Shown piece by piece: positions 1 through 8,886 of a DNA stretch of 64,000 nucleotides. The stretch covers positions 86-64,085 of the forward strand of contig NZ_MJAK01000008.1 in the NCBI RefSeq assembly GCF_001742745.1, in the 5' to 3' direction. The DNA comes from Curtobacterium sp. ER1/6 (GTDB lineage Bacteria; Actinomycetota; Actinomycetes; Actinomycetales; Microbacteriaceae). Position numbers and translations under genes: made by a program. The notes under the pieces were generated by a model. That model made no database searches. It saw only the letters and a program-made list of their open reading frames with translations, and was not told the origin of the DNA. The stretch's first letter is position 1. Each line of letters starts with the position of its first letter.

Positions 1-570
1 CTCCTCCGGCAGGGCATCCAATGCGTAGTCGGCGGCGATGCGGTCCATCACCGCAGGGTCGGCGCCACGGAGACCGGGCAGAACGTACCGCTCGAACGCT
101 GTGAACGCGGCGGCGTCCTGGATGACGCTGACCTCCTCGAACGCTTCTCGCGCGTCGCCGGCGGCTTCGAGGACGGACGGTTCGGCGTGGAGCACGGTGC
201 GCTCGGGGACGGCGCGGTCTGTGTGCGCTGGGTGCACGACACCCGCCAGGGTTGCGACGCCGAGGACATGGTCTCGGCGTTCGTGGGCGACGTGTCGGGC
301 GATCATGCCGCCGAAGGAGTTCCCGATGACGGCGAAGGGCTCGTCGCCGAGGTGGTCGTCGATCTCGGCGAGTACCTCGTCGGCCACGTCAATCGCGCTC
401 TTCGCGGTTGCGGTCGCCGCGGCGGCCTCGGCCCATGGCAGGTCGAGGAACACCAGCCGCCACGGCAGATCCTGCACCGCGTCCGCCAGTGGCAGCATGA
501 TGCGGTGGTCCACCCCGAAGCCGTGGAGAGCGACGAGCGGACGACCGGAACCAAGAACTCGCGCGATCAC
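1..570 (-). CDS. alpha/beta hydrolase, C-terminus cut by window edge
   Basis: The minus strand reads as an alpha/beta-hydrolase fold protein from a GTG at 570. The first strand and oxyanion region read LVALHGFGVDHR (residues about 12-23). The nucleophile elbow is GNSFGG, followed by a cap-like helical region. The frame stays open to base 1, so at least 190 residues are present and the catalytic His is off the window. I chose the GTG because the fold begins immediately after it; no good Shine-Dalgarno is seen, so translation may be leaderless. The substrate cannot be told from the sequence; esterase or lactonase are both possible. Confidence 0.8.
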   Translation of the reverse strand, partial: MIARVLGSGRPLVALHGFGVDHRIMLPLADAVQDLPWRLVFLDLPWAEAAAATATAKSAIDVADEVLAEIDDHLGDEPFAVIGNSFGGMIARHVAHERRDHVLGVATLAGVVHPAHTDRAVPERTVLHAEPSVLEAAGDAREAFEEVSVIQDAAAFTAFERYVLPGLRGADPAVMDRIAADYALDALPEE

Positions 571-605
571 CCAGCAAGCCTACGAGCATCCCGCGCCGGT
601 AGCGG

Positions 606-860
606 CTATCGAGACGGTCCGCTGCCCGTTGTCCGACTGCTCAGAACGCCTTCCACGATCCAGCACGCCAGGCCCACCACGACCAGAGCGCCACCCGTCC
701 AGATCGCGGTGGAGCTACCCGCTTCAACGTTGCCGGCGATCACCGAGCCACCAGTGAGCACGAAGAACAGCCCGACACCACCAATGATCGCGTTGAGCAT
801 CTTGGGCCGAGGTGACCCCTTCGCCCGGGTGATGCCAAGGAGATCGAGAACGCGTCTCAT
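606..860 (-). CDS. small two-helix membrane protein
   Basis: This 84-residue protein has two hydrophobic segments, around residues 23-42 (GGVGLFFVLTGGSVIAG) and 50-70 (WTGGALVVVGLACWIVEGV), after a basic N-terminus. An ATG at 881 is also in frame. I prefer the ATG at 860 because TACGCT, a good -10 hexamer, lies about 7 bases upstream, which is the arrangement of a leaderless transcript. No family was recognised. It could be an accessory envelope protein. Confidence 0.65.
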   Translation of the reverse strand: MRRVLDLLGITRAKGSPRPKMLNAIIGGVGLFFVLTGGSVIAGNVEAGSSTAIWTGGALVVVGLACWIVEGVLSSRTTGSGPSR

Positions 861-985
861 GCGGCGAGCGTACGGCGTCACGCAGTCCGGTGATCGATCC
901 GCTACCGGCCGTGCTTCGCCTCACAAAGCGCGGAACGCCATGACCAAACGCGAGCGCCGAGCTACATCTGAGACCTTCGGACCCG

Positions 986-1033
986 TCAGGTGAGCCTGCG
1001 AGGCGTACTCGCCCCGCGCCTCCAGGCCGTGAC
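986..1033. terminator. imperfect hairpin downstream of photolyase-family gene
   Basis: GCCTGCGAGGCG and CGCCTCCAGGC can pair with one bulge, about 40 bases beyond the stop of the 1069 gene. There is no T tract, as is common for hairpins in this DNA. The assignment rests on position and pairing only. Confidence 0.35.
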
Positions 1034-1068
1034 AGCGCCGACCCCGCAGCTCGCCGCCCCGGTGTCGG

Positions 1069-2253
1069 CTACCGCCCGTGGACCAGCCCAGGGATCCGCT
1101 CCCGGAACGGGAAGAACCCCCGCGACGCGTACGGCCACGCCCGACCGTCCCACCGTCGGCGGACGGTGACGAGCGCGACGCCCTGCGCGCTGAGGCGCGA
1201 GCGCAGCAGGTCGAGGCGCTCGCGGACGGGGCCGACGGGCGCGAACGGGACGACCACCGTGTCCAGGTCCGCAGCGCCGGCCCAGTCGAGGACGACGGAG
1301 GGCTCGGCCGAGTCGAGCACCGTCGCATCGGTGGTCCGCGTCGCAGCGTCCGCGACCGCACCGGCGGTGAAGGCCGCGACCGTGGGGGACACGCCGGCAG
1401 GGGAACGCTGCTCGGGGTCGGCGGCCACGGCGGCCGCCCGGATCGACGCAGCGAGGGACGGGTGCTCCGCGAGCAGGCTCTCGGGCTCCAGGTCCTCCTC
1501 GTGCAGCAGCAACCCGACGTGCTCGCCGATCCGGCCGTCGATGTCGTCGGACGCCACCGGGACCGCGGCCGGGAAGGGCTCCTCGTCGAGAGCACGCGCC
1601 TCGGTCGCGAGACCGGTCGGGGCGAAACGGCCGTCCATGTACCGCGCGATGTTCTCCGTCGTCGCCAGGTACGTCTTCCCCCGGGTCTGCAGACCGGCGA
1701 CCCAGCGCCACGACAGGGTGTTCGAGGCGGCGTCACCGTCGAGGAGGTGTCGGTAGAAGAAGTCGGCACCGAGCTGCCAGGGCAGCTCGAGGGTGAAGAC
1801 CCAGATGCTCGCGAACCACATCCGCGTGTGGTTGTGCAGGTACCCGGTCTCGACGAGCTCGTGCACCCACGCGTCCATGGCCTCGATCCCGGACCGCCCG
1901 GCGATCACGTCCTCGTGGTGAGCGGGCAGGTCGCCGGCGAGCAGGTCACCGACCTCTTCGCGGTAGCGCCGCCAGACCTCGGGGCGCTGTTCGAGCCACC
2001 CCTTCCAGTAGGTGCGCCAGAAGACCTCCTGCACGAACTTCTCCGCGGTGTGCAGGCTGTGCCGGTCGAGCACGGCGTCGACGACCTCCTGCTCGGTGAC
2101 GAGCCGGTGTCGGATGTACGGCGACAGACCGGACACGTTGGTCCGCGCCGGACCGGTGTCGTGGTTGCGGTCGCGACGGTATTCGGCTCCGGAATGCGGG
2201 ACGAACGCCTGCAGGGCATCGAGGCCGGCGGCTCGGGAGGGTGTGGTCACCAC
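1069..2253 (-). CDS. photolyase/cryptochrome-family FAD-binding protein
   Basis: This 394-residue protein carries the helical FAD-binding domain of DNA photolyases and cryptochromes near its N-terminus. Visible pieces are SGLSPYIRHRLV (about 43-54), WRTYWKGWLE, the signature HNHTRMWFASIW and LSWRWVAGLQTRGKTYLA. An ordinary photolyase has an alpha/beta antenna domain before this, but here the FAD domain begins within about 40 residues. A further 150-residue alpha/beta-looking region (VVLDWAGAADLDTVVVPF, RLSAQGVALVTVRR) follows it. The start GTG at 2253 or 2250 has AGGA about 6 bases upstream; a frame that runs on to 2478 lacks such support. It is probably a light-dependent repair or sensor flavoprotein, but activity cannot be read from sequence. 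Confidence 0.8.
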   Translation of the reverse strand: MVTTPSRAAGLDALQAFVPHSGAEYRRDRNHDTGPARTNVSGLSPYIRHRLVTEQEVVDAVLDRHSLHTAEKFVQEVFWRTYWKGWLEQRPEVWRRYREEVGDLLAGDLPAHHEDVIAGRSGIEAMDAWVHELVETGYLHNHTRMWFASIWVFTLELPWQLGADFFYRHLLDGDAASNTLSWRWVAGLQTRGKTYLATTENIARYMDGRFAPTGLATEARALDEEPFPAAVPVASDDIDGRIGEHVGLLLHEEDLEPESLLAEHPSLAASIRAAAVAADPEQRSPAGVSPTVAAFTAGAVADAATRTTDATVLDSAEPSVVLDWAGAADLDTVVVPFAPVGPVRERLDLLRSRLSAQGVALVTVRRRWDGRAWPYASRGFFPFRERIPGLVHGR

Positions 2254-2468
2254 GCCATCCTGCGCCTGTCGGCGCCGGGGGAGCCGTGCGCCGGCGACGA
2301 GCCATCGAGCTGGAGCGACGGCGGACCGCAGCGTCCGTCGCCGGACGTGCGTCGAGCCTCCTGTCCGCCCGTCCTGACCCCTGTACGGGAGGGCGCGGGC
2401 GCTGAGGACTGCTCGGTACGGTGAGCACGCTCGTGACCGCGTCGGTCGCATCCACCCGAAGGATCTCA

Positions 2469-5423
2469 GTGCTCTCACCTTCCGCGCGGCCTCGTCGCCG
2501 CGCCCGCTTCTCGGCAGCGGCGCTCGCCGCCGCCCTCGTCGCTACGGTCACCCTGGTGGTGGCTCCCGCCGCGCTGGCCGCGCCGGCCAACGGTACGCTC
2601 GACCGGTCAGCCGAGGGTCAGTCGGCGGGAGGTTACGCCGAGGCCGGCTCCGGCCAGGTGTTCATCGCCGGGCGGAGTGGCCAGCTCACCGGCGCTGATC
2701 TCAACTTCTACGCGAACAACACGCAGTACTACACGGGCGGTGCCACATCCGGAACCGTCTCGGTCTACTCCGGCTCGTCGGCGAGCGGCGCCGTCCTTGC
2801 AACGGGCACGATCTCGCTGGAAGCGGGATGGAAGACCGTCGAGTTCCCGTCCCCGCCGGTGATCACGGCCGGTTCGACCTACTTTCTGAAGGTGCCGGTC
2901 GGCGCGTACTGGCTCAACACGACTCCGGCGGCCGGCGAAGGCGTGATGCTCGGCACCACCAACCACGTCGGCCGGTACTCGCTCAACTACCGCACCTACA
3001 TCCTCTCGATCCCCGCCCCCGGCTCCTTCACCGCGACCGCCGGCGACGGCACCACGGCGCTGTCGTGGACGGCTCCGACCCTGCCGGCTGACACCACGCT
3101 GACCGGGTACGAGACGGAGTACGCCGTGAGCGGCTCCGGTTCCTGGAGCACCCCCACCGCGACGACGGCCACGACCGCGACGGTCACCGGCCTGACGGAC
3201 GGCAGCGCCTACGACTTCCGCGTCCGGGCGACCACCGACCGCGGACCCGGCCTGTGGAGCACCACCGCGACCGCGACGCCGATGGGTGACTTCTCGGGTG
3301 GGAAGCTCTCCGTCGACGACGCAGCGCTCGCGGTCGGCAAGCCCGTGACCGCGGAGTCGTACGGCTGGACCCCGACTCCGGACCTCACGTGGTCGTGGAC
3401 CGTCGGTGGTGCCCAGGTCAGCACCGCTGCGACGTACACGCCGACACCGGACGACCTCGGCAAGGCCGTGCAGGTCACCGTGACCGCGAACGCCGTCGGC
3501 CGCCACACCGCCACGAAGACCGCCGACCTCGGTACCGTGGCCGCCGGCAGGATCACCACGGGCGACGTCCTGATCGTCGACGCACGGGGCGCAGCGATCG
3601 GCTCGTCCGCCCCCGCGGGCACCGTCCTCACGGCGTCGCTCCCCACGGTGGTGCCGACCGACTCGGCGGTCACCTACCAGTGGTACCGCGACAGCACGAA
3701 CACGACGATCCCCGGCGCGGACACGGCGCAGTACACGCTCACCGGCGCTGATGCCTCCGGCGACCACGCGGTGTTCGTCATCGCCTCGGTCGCCTCGCGC
3801 GGCTACACCGCGACGACCGCGACCTCGGGCTCCGTCGCCGTCACCTACGGCGCGCAGTTCGGCAGGGTTTCCACCGGCCCGGCCACCGTGGCCGAGCCCG
3901 TCACCGCGACGACCGAGGAGTGGACCCCGTCGGGCGCGACGGTGTCGCTGCAGTGGTTCGACGACGAGCAGGCCATCCCGGGAGCCACCTCCGAGACCTA
4001 CACGCCGACCGCCGCGCAGGCCGGACACACCCTGTACGTCATCGCGACCGGCACCGCCGAGGGCTACGACCAGCACTCCGCCGCGAGCCCTCCGGTGGTC
4101 GTCGGTCGCGGCACCCAGAGCGGCACCGTCGGCATCGACGGGACGCCGACGGTCGGTTCGGCGCTGACCGCGACGGACGACGGCTGGCTCGACGGCACGA
4201 CCTTCGACCGCCAGTGGACGCGCAACGGCGTCGCGATCGAGGGTGCGACCGGGGCGACCTACACGCCCACGGCCGACGACGTCGACGCGGTGATCGGCGT
4301 CACCGTCACCGGACACCTCGGCGGGTACGACGACCGCGAGGTCGACGCAGCCGCCGCGACCCGGGCCGTCGCCGGGACGCAGCGCGCCTCGGTCGCGATC
4401 GACGGCACCGGCACGGCACAGGTCGGCACCACGCTCACCGCGACGAGCACCGGCTGGGTCGAGGGCACCGAGCTCTCCTACCGCTGGCTCCGGGACGGCG
4501 AGACCGTCGACGGCGCGGCCGGCCGCACCTACACCCCCGTCGAGGGTGACCTCGGTCACGTCGTCGGCGTCGAGGTCACCGGCACCCTCGCCGGGTGGCA
4601 GCCGCTCACCGTGACCTCCGAGGGCACGGCACCGGTCGCGGGCCTCCCCGCGTCGGTCACCCCGGAGAGCTCCGTGCCGACGACCACCGTCGCCGGCGAG
4701 GCGTTCCGGTACCACGTCGACATCTCGGGCTCGCCGGCCCCGACCGTGACCTTCGACGGCGACCTGCCCGCAGGGCTCACCTTCGACGCGGAGACCGGCG
4801 ACATCACCGGCACCCCGACGAAGGCCGGACAGTCGGTCATCCGGATCACCGCCGACAACGGCTTCGGCCTCCCCGCCGTCTCCACCGTCACGATCGACGT
4901 GGCACCGGGTGCGCTGGACGCCCTCACGCTCACCACGCTCGGCACGGGCACCGAGGACGGCACCGTCACGGCGGAGCAGGGGTCGACGATCCGGATCGAC
5001 GCGCTCGGTACCGACGCGTGGGGCAACGAGCTCACGACGCCCGGCGACGTGGTGCTCACGAGCAGCATGGCGTCGGACGAGATCCACGGCGACACCGTGA
5101 CGTTCCACCACGCATCGCCGCACGTCATCACGGCGACGGTGGGCTCGGTCAGCGCATCGGTGCTCGTCGAGGTGAGCCCGACCGCGGTCGTCACGCCGCC
5201 GGCGACGACCGATCCGGAGACGCCGGCCGCGCAGCCCACGACCGGCGCGACCACGGCGCCCGTCGCGGACCGCGGCGGCCACCCCGCCGCGACTCGGCAC
5301 TCGGGAGACCTCGCGTACACGGGGTCCGAGGGCATCGGCTCGATGGCCCTCGCGGCGCTCCTCGCCGTGCTCCTCGGTGCCGGCATCCGCACGGGTGTCC
5401 GCAGGAGCCGCCAGCGGTCCTGA
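2469..5423 (+). CDS. secreted LAYTG-anchored multi-domain surface protein
   Basis: A GTG at 2469 is preceded by GAAGGA at a 5-6 base spacing and yields a normal signal peptide ending AALAAP about 33 residues in; an in-frame GTG at 2421 is less likely. The 984-residue protein has a jelly-roll-like module (about 40-175), a fibronectin type III domain (about 180-270), and several repeats of about 90 residues with WTxxG, TYTPT and GY hallmarks (about 275-735). An Ig-like domain with LPAGLTFDAETGDITGTPT and a further Ig-like module come next. The end is LAYTG at about 948, a hydrophobic stretch and RRSRQRS, which is the class E sortase signal of actinobacteria. It is probably an adhesin or glycan-contact protein anchored to the wall. 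No sortase gene lies in the window. Confidence 0.85.
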   Translation: MLSPSARPRRRARFSAAALAAALVATVTLVVAPAALAAPANGTLDRSAEGQSAGGYAEAGSGQVFIAGRSGQLTGADLNFYANNTQYYTGGATSGTVSVYSGSSASGAVLATGTISLEAGWKTVEFPSPPVITAGSTYFLKVPVGAYWLNTTPAAGEGVMLGTTNHVGRYSLNYRTYILSIPAPGSFTATAGDGTTALSWTAPTLPADTTLTGYETEYAVSGSGSWSTPTATTATTATVTGLTDGSAYDFRVRATTDRGPGLWSTTATATPMGDFSGGKLSVDDAALAVGKPVTAESYGWTPTPDLTWSWTVGGAQVSTAATYTPTPDDLGKAVQVTVTANAVGRHTATKTADLGTVAAGRITTGDVLIVDARGAAIGSSAPAGTVLTASLPTVVPTDSAVTYQWYRDSTNTTIPGADTAQYTLTGADASGDHAVFVIASVASRGYTATTATSGSVAVTYGAQFGRVSTGPATVAEPVTATTEEWTPSGATVSLQWFDDEQAIPGATSETYTPTAAQAGHTLYVIATGTAEGYDQHSAASPPVVVGRGTQSGTVGIDGTPTVGSALTATDDGWLDGTTFDRQWTRNGVAIEGATGATYTPTADDVDAVIGVTVTGHLGGYDDREVDAAAATRAVAGTQRASVAIDGTGTAQVGTTLTATSTGWVEGTELSYRWLRDGETVDGAAGRTYTPVEGDLGHVVGVEVTGTLAGWQPLTVTSEGTAPVAGLPASVTPESSVPTTTVAGEAFRYHVDISGSPAPTVTFDGDLPAGLTFDAETGDITGTPTKAGQSVIRITADNGFGLPAVSTVTIDVAPGALDALTLTTLGTGTEDGTVTAEQGSTIRIDALGTDAWGNELTTPGDVVLTSSMASDEIHGDTVTFHHASPHVITATVGSVSASVLVEVSPTAVVTPPATTDPETPAAQPTTGATTAPVADRGGHPAATRHSGDLAYTGSEGIGSMALAALLAVLLGAGIRTGVRRSRQRS

Positions 5424-5431
5424 CCGGACCA

Positions 5432-5486
5432 CGTGACGGACTGGGGGCCGTGCTCACCTGGTGAGCACGGCCTCCAATCCGTCACG
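5432..5486. terminator. near-perfect bidirectional hairpin
   Basis: Two 27-base arms centred on 5459 pair at 25 positions (inner stem GGCCGTGCTCACC and its complement). The hairpin sits between the end of the plus-strand surface-protein gene and the end of the minus-strand VOC gene, so it can stop transcription from both sides. Its outer arm GTGACGGACTGG differs from the CGGACGGGAGG repeats found elsewhere in the window. Confidence 0.75.
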
Positions 5487-5521
5487 GGTCGGTTCGGCGC
5501 CCGACTCGGCCGGGGCCGGGC

Positions 5522-5977
5522 CTAGGGGAACTGCGGCGGGGCGATCAGTTCGAGGAAGCCGCCGAGTTCACCCTCGAGGTAGATGATGCGTGTGCCCGTC
5601 CGGGCGCCGCTGGTCATCTCGTGGGGTCGGCCGACCGGCCGCCAACCGTGCGCTGCACAGAGGTCGAGCACCCGGTCGAGGTCCGAGACGGTCAGCGCGA
5701 TGTGCACCGTGCCGGTGTCCGCGGGAGAGCCCGCCGCCCGAGCCGCCCGGGGAGGGTCGTACTGCAGCAGTTCGACCCGTCGGTCTCCGAGCACGACCGT
5801 GGCTGCACGGATCGACGCGCCGGACACGCCGGTGGTCGCGGCCGTGGTGTGGGCGTCGAGCGTGAAGGTGCGTTCCAGCGTGAAGCCGAGACCGGAGCAC
5901 CACAGCACCAGTGCGTCGTCGAGGTCGTCCACGGTGAGGCCGGCGTGAGCGACGTCCAGGACGAGTGGTGGTGTCAT
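5522..5977 (-). CDS. VOC/glyoxalase-family metalloenzyme
   Basis: This 151-residue protein has the paired beta-alpha-beta-beta-beta modules of the vicinal oxygen chelate superfamily. The four expected metal ligands are visible: His in VAHAGLTV, Glu in RRVELLQY, His in TVHIALTV and Glu in GFLELIAPP. The family includes glyoxalase I, methylmalonyl-CoA epimerase and extradiol dioxygenases; which reaction applies here is not evident. GATACT about 8 bases before the ATG suggests a leaderless promoter. The gene stands alone and converges on the surface-protein gene. Confidence 0.85.
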   Translation of the reverse strand: MTPPLVLDVAHAGLTVDDLDDALVLWCSGLGFTLERTFTLDAHTTAATTGVSGASIRAATVVLGDRRVELLQYDPPRAARAAGSPADTGTVHIALTVSDLDRVLDLCAAHGWRPVGRPHEMTSGARTGTRIIYLEGELGGFLELIAPPQFP

Positions 5978-6127
5978 CCGATCAGTATCGCGGCCGACCT
6001 GGCGACCTCACGAGGACCGAAGCGCGCCCGCCGATCGTCGAGCGGACGGTCCGTGATCCTCCGACGCGGTGCCCAGCGTGACCGTGCGCGCAGTGCACCG
6101 GGCATCGGGTTCTGGCATCGTCGACCC

Positions 6128-6721
6128 GTGCGCCCGTCGACGATCCTTCTCGCTGCCGTCACCGTCGTCTCCGGAGCCGCGACGATCGTCTTCGCGGTCC
6201 TGATCGGCACCGACGAGGGACGAGGCCTGTCCGTCGAGCTCCGTCTCGGCATCCTCATCACGTTCGGGTTCGGCGTTGCCTGCGTCACCACTGAAGGCAC
6301 CCACCGCCGGCGGGCGCGCCTCCGGCAGAAGGCCGAAACCCATCCCGACACCGCGTTCGTCACCGCGCACGAGACGGAGACGACGGCCGCCGACCTCTCG
6401 GCCTGGAGCCCGACGCTGCGTGTCCGGTTCCCGTGCGATCTCGGTTTCGACGGGACAGGGATCACGAGCTGGTCGACGCGCGGCGGCGAGCAGCGGACAC
6501 CGATCGCCCTCCGGTCGGAGGTGCTCGGCTTCGATGTGTTCAGCGAGCCCACGCCGCGTGGGGTCGCGTACAGATGGGGGATCGTGGTCCACCTCGCACC
6601 GAGAACGTCGGGGGCCGGCGCTGTACACCTGTGGGTGGTCGACGACCAGCCAGCCCAGGACGAGTACGCGATGCGCCGGACGATCCGACGGATCGAGTCC
6701 GCGCTCGCTACCGGGCGCTGA
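6128..6721 (+). CDS. two-helix membrane protein of unknown function
   Basis: From a GTG at 6128 the protein has 197 residues. Membrane helices fall at about residues 5-24 (ILLAAVTVVSGAATIVFAVL) and 37-53 (LGILITFGFGVACV). A cytoplasmic soluble domain of about 140 residues follows, containing TSWSTRGGEQRTPIALRSEV and a C-terminal helix. The frame continues far upstream, but only the part after 6128 looks like protein. I do not recognise the family. Confidence 0.7.
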   Translation: MRPSTILLAAVTVVSGAATIVFAVLIGTDEGRGLSVELRLGILITFGFGVACVTTEGTHRRRARLRQKAETHPDTAFVTAHETETTAADLSAWSPTLRVRFPCDLGFDGTGITSWSTRGGEQRTPIALRSEVLGFDVFSEPTPRGVAYRWGIVVHLAPRTSGAGAVHLWVVDDQPAQDEYAMRRTIRRIESALATGR

Positions 6722-6854
6722 CCAAGCCCGCACCGTCCCGCGATGGACCTGCCCGAGACGTCATCAGCCCGTGCGGAGGAGCGCCCGCTCGTCGAGGGCG
6801 AGGACTGCCACTGATCGGATGCACATGGTGCAGCCCGTCTCCGGCCGGCCCGTG
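6722..6854. other. convergent intergenic gap, nothing recognised
   Basis: These 133 bases lie between two convergent stop codons. I found no strong hairpin, repeat or short coding frame. Confidence 0.5.
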
Positions 6855-7664
6855 TCAGAGACCCAGCGGGCTCGCACGTCCGTGGTTGAGGAGATCGCCG
6901 TCCCAGCTCAGGTCGTCGCCCTCGCGGACTTCGAACGCCTCGAACCGCTCATCGGTGAGGACGCCGTCGATGAGCGAACGTGAGCCGGCGACGATGGTCG
7001 AGTCCCAGTCCTCTTCGGACGCGACGACCCAGGAGTGGTCTCCGGGCCAGATCAATGAGGTGTACGGGCCTTCCTGGCCGGGTCGAGTGCACTCCCAGCC
7101 CGCGACGCTGCGTTGTGCCCACCTCGGGTCCTCGAGCTCGGCCGTGCTCGAGTTGAACAGCCACATGTCACGACCAGGCCAGTGCAACTGCGTCTGAGCT
7201 CGCAACCGGGCATGACCTCCGCGGCCCGCCCAGGGCGGGTTGCCGGTGCCTTCCCACGCTGCGACGATCAGGTCGTCCGGAGTCCGGGTCGCGTCTCGCA
7301 GGTGGGTGGTCAAGACCGCGAGGTCCTCGGGGTCGAACCATCCGTCGTCGGTCTGGTCGACCCGCCACCCGTCGGGCCAGTCCGTTGTCCGCTCGTCGTC
7401 GGTGAGGCGGCGCCACTGCACCAGGGGATGCACGACCCTGCCGTTGCGGCGCGCGACCTCGGCCCACCGCCAGCGCGCGTGGTCGGCGTCGCGGGCGTCC
7501 CCCCACACGTCGGTGCCCCTCGGGCCGGCGCGATGCGCGCTGACCGGGTGCAGCAGCCGTGCGTACGCCTCGAAACCGGTGCCAGCGACACCGCCGACGG
7601 TCGCCCACCCACCGGCTCGTTCCAGGAGCCACGCACCTCGGGAGGCGTCAGGGAGCAGGAGCAT
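6855..7664 (-). CDS. conserved actinobacterial protein of unknown function
   Basis: This 269-residue protein is acidic, tryptophan-rich and has no signal or membrane segment. Sequence features include DDGWFDPEDLAVLTTHL, LIVAAWEGTGNPPW, GRDMWLFNSS and a C-terminal block LIWPGDHSWVVASEEDWDST followed by VAGSRSLIDGVL. I have the impression of a family common in actinobacteria that ends with a DSTxVxGSRxLID block, but I can assign no biochemical role. The ATG start fits because the first conserved segment follows directly. Confidence 0.75.
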   Translation of the reverse strand: MLLLPDASRGAWLLERAGGWATVGGVAGTGFEAYARLLHPVSAHRAGPRGTDVWGDARDADHARWRWAEVARRNGRVVHPLVQWRRLTDDERTTDWPDGWRVDQTDDGWFDPEDLAVLTTHLRDATRTPDDLIVAAWEGTGNPPWAGRGGHARLRAQTQLHWPGRDMWLFNSSTAELEDPRWAQRSVAGWECTRPGQEGPYTSLIWPGDHSWVVASEEDWDSTIVAGSRSLIDGVLTDERFEAFEVREGDDLSWDGDLLNHGRASPLGL

Positions 7665-7724
7665 CGGACCAGCTTTGCACGTGCGCTCACCGAGCTGTCT
7701 GCGGCTTTCTCGACGGCCGACCGA

Positions 7725-8147
7725 CTAGCGAGGCGGCTCCGGCCGCCCGCTGGCAGCCCCCACGCCACCCTGCCGCTCGTCGCCGGTGTCGAAGAACGCG
7801 TCGAGGTACTCGTCAGGGGGGAGGTCGGAGTCGCGCATGAGCGAGAACACCTCGGCACCGTCGCCCGGGTCGTCGACGAGTGCGAACGCCTGGGCGAGCC
7901 CGAGGTACTCCGCGTCCACGTCGACGGCGTACCGAGCGGCTTCGTCCTCCGCTCTGGCGATCGCGAGGGCGAAGTCATCGGCGCGGACGATCACCACCCG
8001 TTCCTCGTACCTGCTCTCCCCGTGGCGGAACACGCACCGGACGCCGAACCACGCGTCCGCGTCCGGCGGGTGCCGCCGGACGCTCCGCCGCGCACGACGG
8101 CCGCCGGCGCCCCGACTCCGCCGTGCCGAGGGCGACGGGCCGGTCAC
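7725..8147 (-). CDS. DUF4288-like protein
   Basis: The 140-residue product has an Arg-rich leader and then a DUF4288-like core: WFGVRCVFRH, YEERVVIVRADDFALAIARA, YLGLAQAFALVDD, EVFSLMRDSDL and YLDAFFDTGDERQ. The function of the family is unknown. Its GTG start overlaps the stop of the upstream PRC-barrel gene by four bases (GTGA), so the two are translationally coupled and probably act together. Confidence 0.8.
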   Translation of the reverse strand: MTGPSPSARRSRGAGGRRARRSVRRHPPDADAWFGVRCVFRHGESRYEERVVIVRADDFALAIARAEDEAARYAVDVDAEYLGLAQAFALVDDPGDGAEVFSLMRDSDLPPDEYLDAFFDTGDERQGGVGAASGRPEPPR

Positions 8148-8569
8148 GCCGGCGGCGCCGTTCCCGCGCCCTCGGTGTCGTCCGCGCCCGCCGGCCCGGT
8201 GCCGGCCTGGTCGAGGTTCTCGTGCGGGTCGCCCATGTCCCCGGTCGCGTTCCCCGCGGGTGACAGTCCGAAGTGCTTGCGGACAGCGTTCGCCTCGCTC
8301 GGGGACAGGGTCTGTCCGGCTCCCGAGGAGGGCGCTGCCTTGATGGCGCTCTTCATGTACCCGACGTGCAGGTCCGTACCGTCGAAGGTGGCGTCCTCGA
8401 CCGGGACGAGCGTGTGGTGGCTCCCGAGCAGTCCGGTCGCGACACTGACGTAGGCGGCGCTGCCGTCCTCGGCAGAGGGGAACACCTGCGCGACCTTGCC
8501 GACCGATGCCCCGTCGCGATCCCGCACGGTCGCGTTCTCGACCTCGTGGATCTTGCTCTTGGTGATCAT
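8144..8569 (-). CDS. PRC-barrel domain protein
   Basis: The 141-residue protein opens MITKSKIHEVENATVRDRDG and continues with GKVAQVFPS, a typical PRC-barrel beta domain (about 1-80). A low-complexity acidic, Gly- and Pro-rich tail follows. PRC-barrel proteins of this actinobacterial type are often linked to general stress; that is family knowledge, not shown here. An in-frame TTG at 8581 is possible, but the ATG at 8569 matches the family start. The gene is first in a two-gene unit with the DUF4288-like gene. Confidence 0.8.
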   Translation of the reverse strand: MITKSKIHEVENATVRDRDGASVGKVAQVFPSAEDGSAAYVSVATGLLGSHHTLVPVEDATFDGTDLHVGYMKSAIKAAPSSGAGQTLSPSEANAVRKHFGLSPAGNATGDMGDPHENLDQAGTGPAGADDTEGAGTAPPA

Positions 8570-8886
8570 GGGGTTAGTCAACGCTTCCGGCCTGACGCTT
8601 CGCGGCGCAGGTCCGCGACGGGCGATCGCCAGCCGAGGTGACCTGCCGGCTGGAGCCGGATGCCTCCTGCCGAACGGGAGGCGTGCGTTCAGCGGACGCG
8701 ACGGCGCGCCGGTGCGTGACCACTACACCGGCGGTCTGCTCACTTCGGCGACTTGTCCGCGAATGATCGCGGCGTCGGCGGACAGCGCGCCGAGCCAGCA
8801 GAGCGCGGCCTCGCGTGCCATCCGCACAACCATGCTGCTCAGATAGTGGCTGCGCCTGTCCCCGTCGACGAAGTTGCGACCACATC
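8570..8886. other. 317-base gap holding a mesD 3'-end remnant
   Basis: Apart from the remnant at 8723-8821, described separately, I see no intact gene, no clear promoter and no strong hairpin. Short minus-strand frames here overlap the remnant and do not look like independent genes. Confidence 0.5.
8723..8821 (-). pseudogene. decayed copy B of the mesD 3' end
   Basis: The minus strand reads AREAALCWLGALSADAAIIR and on to a TAG stop at 8723. This aligns residue by residue with the end of MesD (ARGAALQKLGALSAGADIVR), with about half the residues identical and one residue fewer before the stop. The remnant lies just downstream of the sdp module, on the same strand. It has no start signal and no upstream domain, so it cannot encode a methionine synthase. 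It marks the left border of the inserted module. Confidence 0.8.

Noticed and set aside
2607..5432. A 941-codon open frame on the strand opposite the surface-protein gene
   Set aside because: It mirrors the codon structure of the real gene in GC-rich DNA. It has no domain, no signal and extreme Arg/Gly/Val composition.
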